From Fasciola hepatica (lineage: Eukaryota; Platyhelminthes; Trematoda; Plagiorchiida; Fasciolidae): a DNA stretch of 64,000 bases. Position numbers and translations under genes: made by a program. The stretch lies in the NCBI GenBank assembly GCA_948099385.1, contig CANUEZ040000029.1, positions 2,325,501 to 2,389,500 of the forward strand, in the 5' to 3' direction. The first letter of the stretch is position 1. Each line of letters opens with the position of its first letter. This document shows, piece after piece, positions 23,801 to 33,459 of this stretch. The notes beneath the pieces were generated by a model, which worked only from the letters and a program-made list of their open reading frames with translations, was not told the DNA's origin and made no database searches.

Positions 23801-26800
23801 TCTGGTATGAATACGAATGACTAAAAATGAGCTTGTCCGCTACTCTATTTTGTCTGTAGTATAGTAGGGGAAGATAGGAAGAGGTTGACTCTGATTTTAA
23901 TCCCACTCCGCAATCACTGTTTGTTTCCTTCCAAGCCACAACACAGCATCCCACCAACCTTTCCCAAGTACTTGCTTTCCACAGTCCTTCCCTTACTAGT
24001 TAGAAGCACACACAGCTATTGCAATACCACAAGTGGTAAATAATTTGTGCATGAATCAAAATATAGCATGTCTCACTGGTCAGACACAGTGCGATTGGTC
24101 ATTAACCCCCACCGACGGTGATCTGTGGCTGTTACAAACAGCAAGAGAAGACCAGCCGATCAATGGATTTCACAGTGATTTTGATTGGTCATCAGTTAGA
24201 ACATGTGAATTTCCACTGTTATGGAAATGTTCGACGGTCACAACACGACTAGAAAAGATGACAACAACAACGAACGTAAACTAACGACGTAGACCGAGGC
24301 TGGTAGGGCCGTCAGATGTGTGCTGGATGCAGCGTTCTTCCGTGGGAGTTGCCGGTGCACTATCTCCCAAGTCAGAAAGAATAAAACGAGATTAGCCGAA
24401 GCACAATAAGTGTATAAGCAGGTACCAACATCTACAGCAGAGTATGGGAATGACGGTCTGTGCCAAAATGTTACATCACCATTAGTCCCGTGGGCGACCA
24501 TTTCACACTCTGTTGTGCGTAAATCAACCAGCCTAGGATGACTGAACTGACGCCAGCAGACGAACGTTTTACTGGTGATTGTGTGGAAATGGAATTATAA
24601 ATTCCTTGAAGTTTATGTTTGATAGACTAGGATGAAACGCAAAAGAGATTGATTTTATATTGAAAAAGCAGCTTATCAAGTCAAGTCAAGTAACTGCTTC
24701 TTACACTTCGAGGGGGAAATAATGAAACTTTTTTCCTACTCGAAAGTGGTTGAACTTGTATGTGGGGAAAAAATCGCTTTCATTTGCTGACACCAAATTT
24801 ACGGTATGTGTACCGACGGATATTATATGGAATAGAAAATTCATTAGCATTTTTCACATCTAAATGTCGAGCGCCAGGAGCCTGAATTGATCCGGCGACA
24901 CTCCGCTCATTGGACGAATGCCTTACCAACTCAGTTATCACGATACGGGTGAGAACAACGCAAGTGGATACTTGGTAATGTTTAGTCAGAATTGATATAA
25001 ACGGGGTAGTATAATCAAATACACCGGGTCAAATTGCACATGCTTTCAAAGATATCCTACTGTCTTGTAGAAGTGATGAAATTTCAAATTACCATAAAAC
25101 TGATCAGTGTGGGCAATGCGTCTAGATGCAGTGCAGTTACCACATTTTATAATAAGTCATGATGAATTCATTCAATGATTACTGAAAAACCGACAAAGGT
25201 TTGAAATGAGCTGACTCAATTCAGTGGTTGTACTGGAATATGACGTTGTGCAACAGGCAGTTGTTGTCGCTTCGTTATTCAACTACATATGGTACAATTT
25301 TACACATCACACGAAACAGGGGTGATGATTCAGAGATTCGGGAGTGAATCTCTTGGTTAATCTGTATTATTTTTTTCAAGTTATGCAATGAAAAACCTGA
25401 GGTGATTCTTTCCAGATGGCTCAGTCGTGGATCAGTGAGAAATGCCAACCGCGATTCAGTTTACATGACTGATTGGAATCATTCTAATACTTTCCGCAAA
25501 CTCATTAGCTCCGTCTACACAACTGTTCGATTGGACACAGACTAGGTCGTCTATTCTCCGTCAAGAACTCGTGGAACAATCACTCCGTGCTTTTATGAGC
25601 AATCCGCCTGACGTGGTCACCAATACCTGAGTGGATTGCTTACCACGAATGAAATCTGATTTTGACCAATAAAATTGTCTGATTGCACAATAGGTATCTA
25701 AATCAAACTCGTACATCTCCGACTGAGTCACAAATTTCGGATCCACCTCCCTCGTTTCTTTCTTTTGACCTTCGGATGTGTGTAATAACTTGAAAGCAAA
25801 TCGGAATTGAAAACAAGCCTCTGTTTTGTTTGTGAATTCTGTCATCCGAATTTGTTCTGAAACATCACCCAACTGATGCGTTATATGTTCAGGCTCAAAG
25901 TGCTATTTAAACTCTGTTTTCCACGAATTCATTTTCCGTTTCTAGTTCAATAGTCGACGAACATTCCATCTAGAGTTCTTTCCACCCCCTTAATATTAAA
26001 TTTTAAAAAATATGGAAAGTCAGTTTGCACAATCATGAATAACAATCTGAGCTGTCGTTAATACCCAGTGAATATGAAAACATTTGAATGCAATCTAACA
26101 TGAGTCAGTCAACTCATTCGGTCAAACAAAATGTGTTGAATGAGACTAGTAGGAGGTCATAATTGTTTGATGTGATCCATCGTGTAGTATCAATGCTCAG
26201 CCCACCATTGAAATCCAATGAGGCACTGTACAGCTGACGATTTCTAACAAGGATGAAACAGTAGTACAATCCTTCCACAGCTTTCCATAGTGAGTTGAGC
26301 ATCGAAACTGCATGATGAATCAAATCACACAAATCTAATCTCTTACTACTCATGTGCACACAATAGCTAGGCTCACCAGGTTGATTATAACGGAATGCTT
26401 TCGTTGTACTTAGACCTCTACAGTGAAGTCATTCATCAAGGGAGTCGACCACTGTACCAAAACCGGGTTGTTACCACTGAGTGCCGGTGACGGAAGGATG
26501 CTATATCAGGTAGTGTAGATGTTGAGCAAACCGTTGAGAGCCAGCCGGAATAGCATGGTGGTTAAATGTTCGACTCATGTTTGTTCACTTCGGGTTCCAC
26601 TCCCTGTTGGGGCTCAGTGGATGTGCAGTGCTGATGATTCCTAACAAGGATGAAACAGTTGTACAGTGCTTGCACGGTCGTCGTTGGTGAGTTGAGGGTT
26701 TACATTGCATGATGAATTGCATGATACAATGTGTTGAGTTCTGCTTGGCTGCCACCAACACTGGTCACGTGTCGTACACCTTGAATCTAGTTAAATCGAA

Positions 26801-28541
26801 TCTCTGTCTAATCGTTAACGAATCAAACCGGTTAGTGAAACAGAATCATGTCAAACCGAACGACGGGAAATGGTTTATGATAAAGGAAGGTGGCAGAGCT
26901 ATGCAGGTTTCAAACAGACAAGTCCAAATCACGTGATGAAACTGAATAAATCATAAGACAAACACACAATGGGAGGAATCTCCTTCATTGATAAAATGAA
27001 TTAGGTAATTCACCTCTTTATGGGACTCGAATAGCTCACTCTTTCTCTTTCTCCTCCGCTATACCTCTGTGTATGTGTGTGTATGTGTTTGTGTTTGTGT
27101 GTGTGGTTGCCGTTGAATGACTAAAACAACTGTAGGCCCTGAAATTCGCTTCACTATTTTATTTCGTTTCATATTTCTTGATATTTTCCCTGTCGTTTCA
27201 CCTAGGCGACTGATGACAGTGTACAACAGAAATTCCTCACATAATGTTTATCATCTGGCTTGCTTGTTCATGCACAGATTAAATCACATCGAAGCAGACG
27301 TTGTCAAGAAAGTGAAAGAAAAAGTACGCAGAACTCTCCGTCAAAAAACAGCATATTTAATCGAATCCCTCCGAGGTCAACGACTTTCTGAATTTGGATC
27401 GATTCTGCATTCGTCAAATCATCAAACCATTATTTATAATCGAACAAATCCGTGTGCTCAACTGGTGGACACTATTTTATTCATAGAAACGTCCCGCTGT
27501 AGGCAATCAAATTATAAATTAAATCGCGTTCACGGATGTCACCTGTTATTCCGATAATATAGGCACGTAAACTGTACGATCTACTTGTAAATTTTTCGAA
27601 GCTCTTCGACGTAACCATGTAGCTTAGCTGATAGAGCACGTGTGGTATTAAGAAATGAGTGGGGTCCATGAGTGGATTTGAACCAATTCGAGATCAACAT
27701 GTTTCACCCATGTGTACCAAGTAAACATAGAAAGTTCTTCTTTTCAAATCAACCGAAAGGTGAAAACTGCTGACTCAAATTTAAGGTGGCAATATTTTTC
27801 TTGTTTCAAATACAAATATCGTTGCTCGTATGACTCGTTTCCACTTAATGTGGATCTAAGAAAAACAATGTGCAATGTACTGAATCCATTCACATGTATG
27901 GTGATCAGTTCCGAAATCGAGCCTTTCCTAGAGAAACCAAATTTCCCCGTGCAGCTTTTGAAGAATTGAAGCTGTGTCATGACCAGCACAACAGTTAATG
28001 CGTTTTAGAGAATTTCACAATAGGCAAATGGAATAATGCAGAATTTTGTGGTAACAATTGTGAACCATAGCAGATGTTTTCAGAATCATTCTCCCTCAGT
28101 TGTTTGAATGACATGTTAGTTTCATCGGCAGTGTCATCTTACTACACATCCCAACTGAACTGGAATTTCAGTTGAGAAACGTCCCATTTACTGTCCTTCA
28201 CATTCGGAATTGGGTAGCTATCGAACTTCTGTAGATGTTATCCCAATATTTGTCTTCAAACATTTCAGATCTTAGTATACTTGGAAAAATTCTTCCTTCC
28301 TTTGAGAGAGAAGTGGGGGAAATTGATGCTCTGTCTCAGAATCGGTCTTTGGATGCGGAAAGCGAACTGTGTTGCACATTCTGACTGTCCAATACTTATC
28401 ACGTTTGTGCCAATCACACAAGTGGTAAAGAGTAACCGTTAACCCATTAGTTGCAGGTTTCCCGTAGACCTCCGAGGAGAAGGAATCGGTAATATGTTGT
28501 GTAGCAGCTAATAAAGTTTCGTTATCCCAAATAGAGGCCAT
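17861..28541 (-). CDS. Putative three-exon minus-strand gene (217-aa model, unknown function)
   Basis: Exon 1 (28541-28281) starts ATG in context ATCATGG and encodes 87 codons (MASIWDNETLLAATQH...), ending CAA|GTATAC in phase 0. Exon 2 (25872-25644) starts in phase 0 after CGCATCAG, encodes 76 codons (LGDVSEQIRMTEFT...YWSKSDFIR) plus one base, and ends at GTAAGC. Exon 3 (18024-17861) follows TTCCAATTACAG, supplies the other two bases of a Gly codon and 53 residues to TGA (FPMDSELENANF...). Phases match at both joins. The introns would be about 2.4 and 7.6 kb and contain the repeat island. Composition is soluble, mixed charge, with a His/Cys-containing first exon (HLCDWHKRD). No family recognised. 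Exon 2 is the most convincing; exon 3 might belong to another gene. Confidence 0.33.
18060..20600. other. No supported gene (would be intron of the model 17861-28541)
   Basis: Only short ORFs. The most protein-like is 20399-20593 on the minus strand (DDMSLFYWRTFEELERQDEQ), open but without splice support. I see no repeat family. Confidence 0.35.
20612..20812 (+). other. GT-rich tract followed by a short coding-like ORF
   Basis: A TG/TGTT-rich stretch (about 20615-20648) runs into an open frame to TAA at 20810 (QQMSCTKCHIHSIYAEEVGM...). The early part of the frame is the microsatellite. The rest is protein-like, but no acceptor AG is visible at the join. Left unassigned. Confidence 0.18.
21105..21250 (-). 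repeat. tRNA-derived SINE-like element
   Basis: On the minus strand an A-box-like TAGCCTGCATAACCCGG (21216 downward) is followed by a near-perfect B box CCGGGTTCGAGTCTC (21162-21148). An open 64-codon minus-strand frame here is a product of the element, not a gene. Confidence 0.5.
21395..21580 (-). repeat. SINE-like element, left arm of an inverted pair
   Basis: On the minus strand: A-box-like GGCTGGTGCATTG (21573-21561), B-box-like GTGTTCAAACCC (21530-21519), then a body with TCTGAGTGCAGGGTTGATCG. The body matches 21780-21840 on the plus strand (TCTGAGTGCAAGATTGGTTCG), so the two are members of one family in opposite orientation. Confidence 0.6.
21655..21855 (+). repeat. SINE-like element, right arm of an inverted pair
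   Basis: A-box-like TGTGGTGGCAAGGG (21668-21681), B-box-like GAGTTCAGACCC (21715-21726), then a body homologous to the reverse complement of 21395-21520. The two arms are about 80 bp apart. Minus-strand ORF 21652-21921 is its shadow. Confidence 0.6.
21960..22930. other. Pyrimidine-rich stretch of unknown nature
   Basis: About 1 kb in which the plus strand is strongly C/T-rich (many TTCCT, CTCTC and TCCTC runs). It is open for 100 codons at 22371-22673 with a biased Ser/Cys/Leu composition. No RT, endonuclease or gag motif is visible. It may be the decayed untranslated part of a dispersed element lying between SINE copies, but I have no second copy in the window to prove it. Confidence 0.3.
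23235..23485 (-). repeat. Dispersed repeat R, left arm of an imperfect inverted repeat
   Basis: The plus strand here (TTATTCGTACTCATACCAAC ... CACGTGTTCG ... CAGGGGAGAATTGTAGAGAC) aligns, with gaps, to the reverse complement of 52205-51890 along its whole length. Identity is roughly 70 % by eye. The right arm follows at once at 23486 in the opposite direction. Confidence 0.65.
23486..23860 (+). repeat. Dispersed repeat R, right arm, split by a SINE insertion
   Basis: The stretches 23486-23578 and about 23762-23860 together match 52018-52205 on the same strand (TCCCGAAC ... TCAATTTCACA ... GTGCAGA.ACAGATT ... ATGAGCTTGTCCGC). The 23579-23761 segment between them is absent from the 52-kb copy and carries tRNA-like boxes, so the SINE entered after this repeat. 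Confidence 0.65.
23575..23761 (+). repeat. tRNA-derived SINE-like element inserted into repeat R
   Basis: A-box-like GTGGTGGTCAAATGG (23581-23595) and a perfect B box GGTTCGAATTC (23630-23640), with spacing typical of a tRNA-derived Pol III promoter. It resembles the Leu-like family at 33345. Its ends are placed by comparing the host repeat with the uninterrupted copy at 51880-52205. Confidence 0.62.
24033..24284 (+). other. Coding-like plus-strand ORF, 83 codons
   Basis: Protein-like composition (LTPTDGDLWLLQTAREDQP, then HSDFDWSSVRTCEFPLLW), and the opposite strand is poor in open frames here. No acceptor or donor is convincing. It could be an exon or a decayed element; the adjacent 24240-24530 region is open on the minus strand with a repeat-like character. 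Confidence 0.2.
24870..24960 (-). repeat. tRNA-derived SINE-like element, degenerate
   Basis: On the minus strand: A-box-like TAACTGAGTTGGTAAGGC (about 24937-24920), then B-box-like CCGGATCAATTCAGG (24895-24881). The A box is close to that of elongator tRNAs with a GTTGG D-loop. No intact cloverleaf can be drawn, so it is not called a tRNA gene. Confidence 0.45.
26210..26335 (+). repeat. SINE body fragment, copy of 26605-26715
   Basis: Shares CTAACAAGGATGAAACAGT, GTGAGTTGAG and TGCATGATGAAT in order with 26640-26715, with a few gaps. It lacks the tRNA-like head, so it is a headless or truncated copy lying about 390 bp upstream of the fuller one. Confidence 0.5.
26545..26718 (+). repeat. tRNA-derived SINE-like element with head and body
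   Basis: A-box-like TAGCATGGTGGTT (26551-26563), B-box-like GGGTTCCACTCC (26592-26603), then a body shared with 26210-26335. It ends near a repeated GCATGATGAATTGCATGAT. The small plus-strand ORF at 26709 begins in its tail. Confidence 0.55.
27060..27110 (+). repeat. TG-rich microsatellite
   Basis: Imperfect (TG)n/(TGTGTT)n run just upstream of the coding-like segment at 27205. Confidence 0.8.
27205..27557 (+). CDS. Possible plus-strand exon, about 117 codons, unknown function
   Basis: An acceptor-like CTGTCGTTTCACCTAG ends at 27204 and is followed by an open frame to a stop at 27555-27557. The middle is a long basic helix-like segment (ADVVKKVKEKVRRTLRQK) followed by SLRGQRLSEFGSIL. The composition suggests a nucleic-acid-binding or coiled region, but this is inference and I recognise no family. 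An ATG further upstream at 27117 would extend the frame to 146 codons if there is no intron. It lies inside intron 1 of the minus-strand model 17861-28541. Confidence 0.33.
27613..27690 (+). repeat. tRNA-like SINE head
   Basis: TAGCTTAGCTGATAGAGCA (27620-27638) is very close to a tRNA D-arm A box. The B-box region is rearranged (TGGATTTGAACC at 27673-27684, preceded by a GGGGTCC). No acceptor stem pairs, so it is a SINE head or tRNA relic rather than a gene. Confidence 0.45.
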
Positions 28542-28634
28542 GATCGATCATGCACAGGGATAGCTGTTGGGGGCAGCATAGAACAATTCCCAAGTTAGTC
28601 GCAAACCATCATCTAATTGTAACCGACCAAAACC

Positions 28635-28860
28635 CTCTATGTGGCTTCGAAGCTCAGTTTTTAGAGTGTGTATGTTATTAGACTGATGAAGGTTTGATAT
28701 CCTTTACATTGCACGCTTATACGAAAGTGTGGTGGAAGGGGTATACTCCATCACCTCAAAGACCCGATGCACTATTAGGGATAGGCAGTAGCCAGACCTT
28801 CAGACTCGGAGAGGCGGAGAGCCACATAATGTCAGGTTAGGTAAAGATGCGCACGACAGT
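28635..28860 (+). repeat. tRNA-like SINE head with body, degenerate
   Basis: A-box-like AGCTCAGTTTTTAGAGTG (28651-28668) and B-box-like GGTTTGATATCC (28691-28702). Downstream GTGTGGTGGAAGGGG at about 28727 resembles the head of the 21655 element, so two elements may be joined here. Confidence 0.45.
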
Positions 28861-28869
28861 GGAACATTT

Positions 28870-30520
28870 TCCCCATAACCAAATAATGTACCCCGAGAAC
28901 AAGTTCACGGGAGATGTCAACCGATGGTTGTATCCACTGGATTTAACCTAATCCGTAAAATACTCATATCCTTTTACTTATTCGGAAGTCAAATTTTCCA
29001 GACAAGCAAATTATCACCTCGGAAATTCGTTTCATCTATGCTGGTGTGGTATTTTCGGCACTGTTAGATTTCGTGATGATAGACTGAGTTCCACTGATCT
29101 TTTCGGGGTGAAAATCACTCTGACTAGAACTTCCTGAACCTTTCCATGTGCCGCCAATACAAGAGACAATCAGTGAAATTAATCTCCTATATTTCTGTTT
29201 ATTTCTCTCTTCTAGTGATAATGTAAATCCACGACATTTTCTACTCGAACTCTGTTCGCGGCACAGCAGAGTAAGATCATCAGTACAATTATTGCCATGA
29301 TTTTATTTTTAAAGGGCGTTCTTCGCCTGCTAACGCGCCAAATTAAAATTCGATCAGGTGATGTGCTGATAACGAGACCCTAGAAAGCCAGATCTGTTGG
29401 TTGTGCCGACCTGCTAAATGACTTCATATAAAAGCTAAATTGTTGAGTGCAAAATACACTAGCACTACTGAAAATTGGCATCAAGGAGACCTACAGCTTT
29501 TCCCATCAAGCTTTAGGTAAGACCTCCAATTCTGTAGCCACGATCCGCAGTCCTTTAGCCTTGACGCATAAATTTTAGCCATGCTTTTAAAAGCCAGTCA
29601 GATCAAAAGTATCCGAATATTGGAACAATTTGCTTCTTTATAAAGATGAGTAGTGCAAAGCTGATTGAACAGCTGAGGTGTGACGATCGTATTCTACGCA
29701 GCTTACCGTGGTAATGGTATCAAATTGTGTACACTAAACGGTTCTGAGAAGGGTCAGTTAGTACATCCGTATCGCCGAACCACATGGCACAGCCCGACAG
29801 AATAACTGCGGGTTATGGCTAAAATTTCGTAGGAAGAATGCATCATGGGTTTTTCAAAATATATCATGCCGAAACTATTCAGTGTGGGAAAGTATTCAAT
29901 TTGATCCTCAATGCTTTTGATTACTGGCATTGATCCTAGCTCATCTGGATGGCGATTTCATAAGGTCGTGTTCACTGAGAATTCGACGTTTAGACCGTCA
30001 ACGTTTCAGCATCAGTCAGGGTCATTTCGTCGTAGGAATGGAAATATTCCCTTTCGCATTGATGAAATCGTTTGTAACTTTCATCGAGAAAACGATAAAT
30101 GGGATCACAACTATTCCGAGATGATACTTAGAAGAAAAATTAATATTGAAATGCGTCATATCAAGTGAGGAGACGATTTTCGTGCATTTCAGTATAGTAT
30201 TTATTGCACAACAATACAGACGTTTTAAAAGGCTTGTGTGAGGCAACAATTTTTGAAAATATTGAAAAATAAATGGGAAAATTACAACTAACTGAGAGAG
30301 ATGTTGAGAAATAAATCTTTTTTCCTCAGTAGTTTTTGGCATTTGCTTGGGGGAACAGTACTGATCTTCGATTTATTGTTGCGTAACAAAGGCAGCAAGA
30401 AAAAGCAATGTGCACTTCAACGCATACTCCTAATAGGCGCTTGTCTCTTTGAATAAAACCATATCATTCAGTGGAAAACTATGGCATTTAGACAAAAATA
30501 AGGTACACAATTATTGAGAA
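28870..30520. other. No supported gene
   Basis: Overlapping frames at 29911-30168 (plus) and 30022-30342 (minus) compete, and none has both splice signals. The rest is AT-rich with only short frames. Confidence 0.35.
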
Positions 30521-30528
30521 TGAATAAA

Positions 30529-30960
30529 TTATTCAGCACAATTGAATTGCACGAAGCCATATAATCGGAATCCAGCAAATTGAAACGGAACTTCGAGGAT
30601 GGCCTTTTTGCGTAATCTTAAACACAATTCTGAGCGGATTGGTTCAGGCATTAGGCACGAACCACTAAGATGCCAAATGGCACTTCTGCTTTCTTTCATT
30701 GTTTTCTTGTTCTCTGCCTCTTGAGTGATTGTGTTCGTGATCTTATCAATTTGTCTGGATATGTAATACGGTAATGATAAGATTTTCTCGTCATCCGAAG
30801 ATGATAATACGAAGATAGAATTGAATATGCCAGACGGATACTCTGAGGTGAAAACGCCGGGCATTTTCACCGCATTAGCACCACAATAGCTGGCCAAATG
30901 CCCGCTTCGGAAGGAACTGTGGGTGCGCACTTCGTTCGTTTTTAGTAAGTGAAAACGCAA
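30529..30960 (-). CDS. Coding-like minus-strand ORF, 143 codons, unknown function
   Basis: One of the longest open frames of the window. The translation is protein-like throughout (AVKMPGVFTSEYPSGIFNSI, then LPYYISRQIDKITNTITQEA, then a basic SELCLRLRKKAI), ending with TAA. Internal ATG codons exist, for example at KMPGVF. A CCCACAG acceptor-like site lies just inside the frame, so it could be a terminal exon rather than a whole gene. No signal peptide or recognised domain. Confidence 0.35.
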   Translation of the reverse strand: MRFHLLKTNEVRTHSSFRSGHLASYCGANAVKMPGVFTSEYPSGIFNSIFVLSSSDDEKILSLPYYISRQIDKITNTITQEAENKKTMKESRSAIWHLSGSCLMPEPIRSELCLRLRKKAILEVPFQFAGFRLYGFVQFNCAE

Positions 30961-32130
30961 TCTCAGCTAAGTGGATCATTTCCACGTCCAAACTGCGTCG
31001 CCGATTTCTGGTTTCCCGTATGAAAATGCCCCAATAAATAGGTCGCAATCAGGAGAGCATTGCCCTTGCATCTTGTACAGTGACATAAACATGCGCGAGA
31101 AAATACTCATATCATATTCTTTGCAAACACCCATTGACAGGAGTAAGATATTCAAGTTTGCATAAATATTCGATAATCTCTGAAGCCTCGATAAGGGGCC
31201 AGAAACTGTGCTTTCAGAAATGAAAAAGAATCAGTTACATCTACACCGGTCGAGCGATTTCTGTCGAATCCCTAAGATCACGAGGTAACCATATATCTAA
31301 TTAATTATAAACTGATTTATCCTAATACCTTTAACCGGTATATGACTCAGCTATTACTTGAACTTTGATGATACCGTCCAACACCAGTCGCTTCACACGA
31401 GCTTTTGCAATGTGCCAGTTCTATGAGGCAAAGAGCAAACGACTGGACAGTTTTTCAACTCATCTACTAAACTAGCAAACGGCCCAATGTGCCTCTATAT
31501 AAACAGTAGTGCAAAATAAACAAAGAAATTTTCCAGAATGGAGAAAAGTAGAATCAAATGACAGATCACGAACTGTGTATGGTAGCCAAATCTTTTCTAC
31601 TGGAATAAACAACCGAGCAATCTGTCCAGGCAGAGTGCACTTCGGATTTCCACTCAGTGCATGGAAGGTGATTTACCAAATGGGTGCAGTTATTATTTGA
31701 TCAATTTAGAAAATATGGTTTCGGTGTTGTAGCTTTCAAAGGATTGTCATTTCGTCCACACGTAAGTCCAATAATCACCTGATTGTTCAAAGTGAACAGA
31801 AATCAAAGCCAAAAGACCAGGTTGATATTTTTCATGCACAAAACGTTGCAAACATTGTATGTATGGAAGTGACTAATGACCGATAAAACCCGTTTTGCAC
31901 GTGGTAGAGAGAGAACAAAGCAGTCCTAGGCATAAAGAAAAAATCCCAAAGAGAACTTCGTGAATTAATTTGTCGAGAACGAAGTTTAAAATAAGAGACC
32001 ACTAAGTTCAAGAAACAAAACCCAGATCGCTTGTTTACTCACGGGAATTAGGCTTTGTCAATAATGAAAACTTTCTCCTAGTCAACAGCAGTGAAAACGA
32101 GCACTGCGGATGCCCACAACCGGTTTTTCC

Positions 32131-32314
32131 ATAGGTCGAAGAATGCAATATTTCTATAAACAGTTCCAAAGTCTCTCTATGCGCCAAATTCATTGGGTTC
32201 CATGTTACTGTCCACCCAATGAAGGCAATCATACAATAGAAGGCAAAGTGGATGCAATTCGCGAATTCCAAGAAACGGTTATTCAAAAGTCTGCGACGTA
32301 CATCGAGAATTGAG
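32131..32314 (+). other. Possible plus-strand exon with acceptor
   Basis: CCGGTTTTTCCATAG is followed by an open frame of about 60 codons to TGA (MQYFYKQFQSLSMRQIHWVP, then CYCPPNEGNHTIEGKVDAIR). It reads as a terminal exon, or an exon with an early donor. The overlapping minus-strand frame (32035-32358) is equally long, so strand choice is uncertain. Confidence 0.24.
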
Positions 32315-32813
32315 AATTTCTGCCGCCGATTTATCCCAAATGAATAAATATCTAACAACTAATATACAAACTTCTGAGAAGGATTTACGCATAATTAACA
32401 AATGAGTCTTCTCCCATTCACTTGAGTTCGGGGGTAATCCTCCCAAAAAGCTGTGAGTTCCGAACTGCGGCTGAATAGTAACGGTACAAAACAACCACTT
32501 TCATATTTAACTCATGAGGTGCAACTGGGGCAAGCCCATTATAACACTTTTGCCGCAAACAACTTGCAATCTACTTTGAGATAAAACATGTTCCTCATAT
32601 TCTAGGGATAGAATCTACGTCACCCACACCGATCATTAGCCTTCGATCTATGCGTTGGCTTAGAAAGGTGGTCGATGTTGATTGTGAGATACCCCACATC
32701 TCGATCACGTCTCATAGTTTCCAAGTGACAACGAACATAATCATGGATCTATAAACCTCGTGGATTGAGAACTCTAATCGCCTTGATCTCTATTGTATTG
32801 TGAATGTTTTCAG

Positions 32814-32920
32814 CCAACCAGGGACAATGGAAGCTCAAAAGATTGACAAAGAACTACTACAAAGCCGCTTTCAGCCATCTCTAACACTGAGTGAATCAAA
32901 AATTGGAAATGAAGGCTACA
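32814..32920 (+). CDS. Internal exon bounded by strong splice sites, 107 nt
   Basis: The acceptor GTGAATGTTTTCAG ends at 32813 and the donor GTGAGTGT starts at 32921. The 107-nt interval is open and encodes about 35 residues (QPGTMEAQKIDKELLQSRFQ...), charged and helix-like. The frame stays open into the intron but turns hydrophobic and less protein-like after the donor. It begins with the last base of a codon and ends with the first base of one. No partner exon could be fixed; the segment at 32131-32314 is 500 bp upstream. Function unknown. Confidence 0.42.
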
Positions 32921-33342
32921 GTGAGTGTAACTTTTCTCCAACCAGACTCGAACAATCGCTTTTCCCTCCGTATTGCCAAACAGTTTTCTCATTTTTTCTC
33001 GTCCAATGTCTTGGCTTGAAAATTGTGCCACTTCCGAGCTTGATTCCCAACATCAAGTGTGGGAAGAGATAACTCAAACCTGTCATCTGAAAACAAGATC
33101 AACCGCCCTGCATGAACATGTTGTTTTAGCCACCTAAATATAATACGGTAATTTCCAACGGCCTCAGAAATATCGTTTAACTCCTGTATCGATCACTTCT
33201 CTCGCTGTTCAATGGCCGTTCAAATTTCAAACACGGCTGTTGGAACCTTCCGCGTATCCATAAATTTCTTCGCCTCATGTCATTTCCATTATTTATAATC
33301 TATCATTTTTTTACTTTCTTCCCATTATACAAAGTTTTAGGA

Positions 33343-33455
33343 AATCAGCCGCGGCCAATTTACAGACCAGCGGCAGTGCGCGGATTTGAACCCCGAGACG
33401 AGAGAGTCTAAAGTCCAGTATGTTGGCTGTTTGACCACCACGGCGTTGGTGTTTA
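33343..33455 (-). repeat. tRNA-derived SINE-like element, Leu-like type
   Basis: On the minus strand: GTGGTGGTCAAACAGCC (A box, about 33441-33425), GACTTTAGACTC, CTCGTCTC, then a perfect B box GGGGTTCAAATCCGCGC (about 33394-33378). Layout and wording resemble a long-variable-arm tRNA such as tRNA-Leu. The 5' acceptor stem does not pair, so it is a retroposon head, not a tRNA gene. Confidence 0.65.
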
Positions 33456-33459
33456 GCTT

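Noticed and set aside
27613..28702. Functional tRNA genes at the A/B-box pairs
   Set aside because: Boxes are good, but no complete acceptor, D, anticodon and T stems can be drawn at any of the sites, so they are SINE heads or relics.
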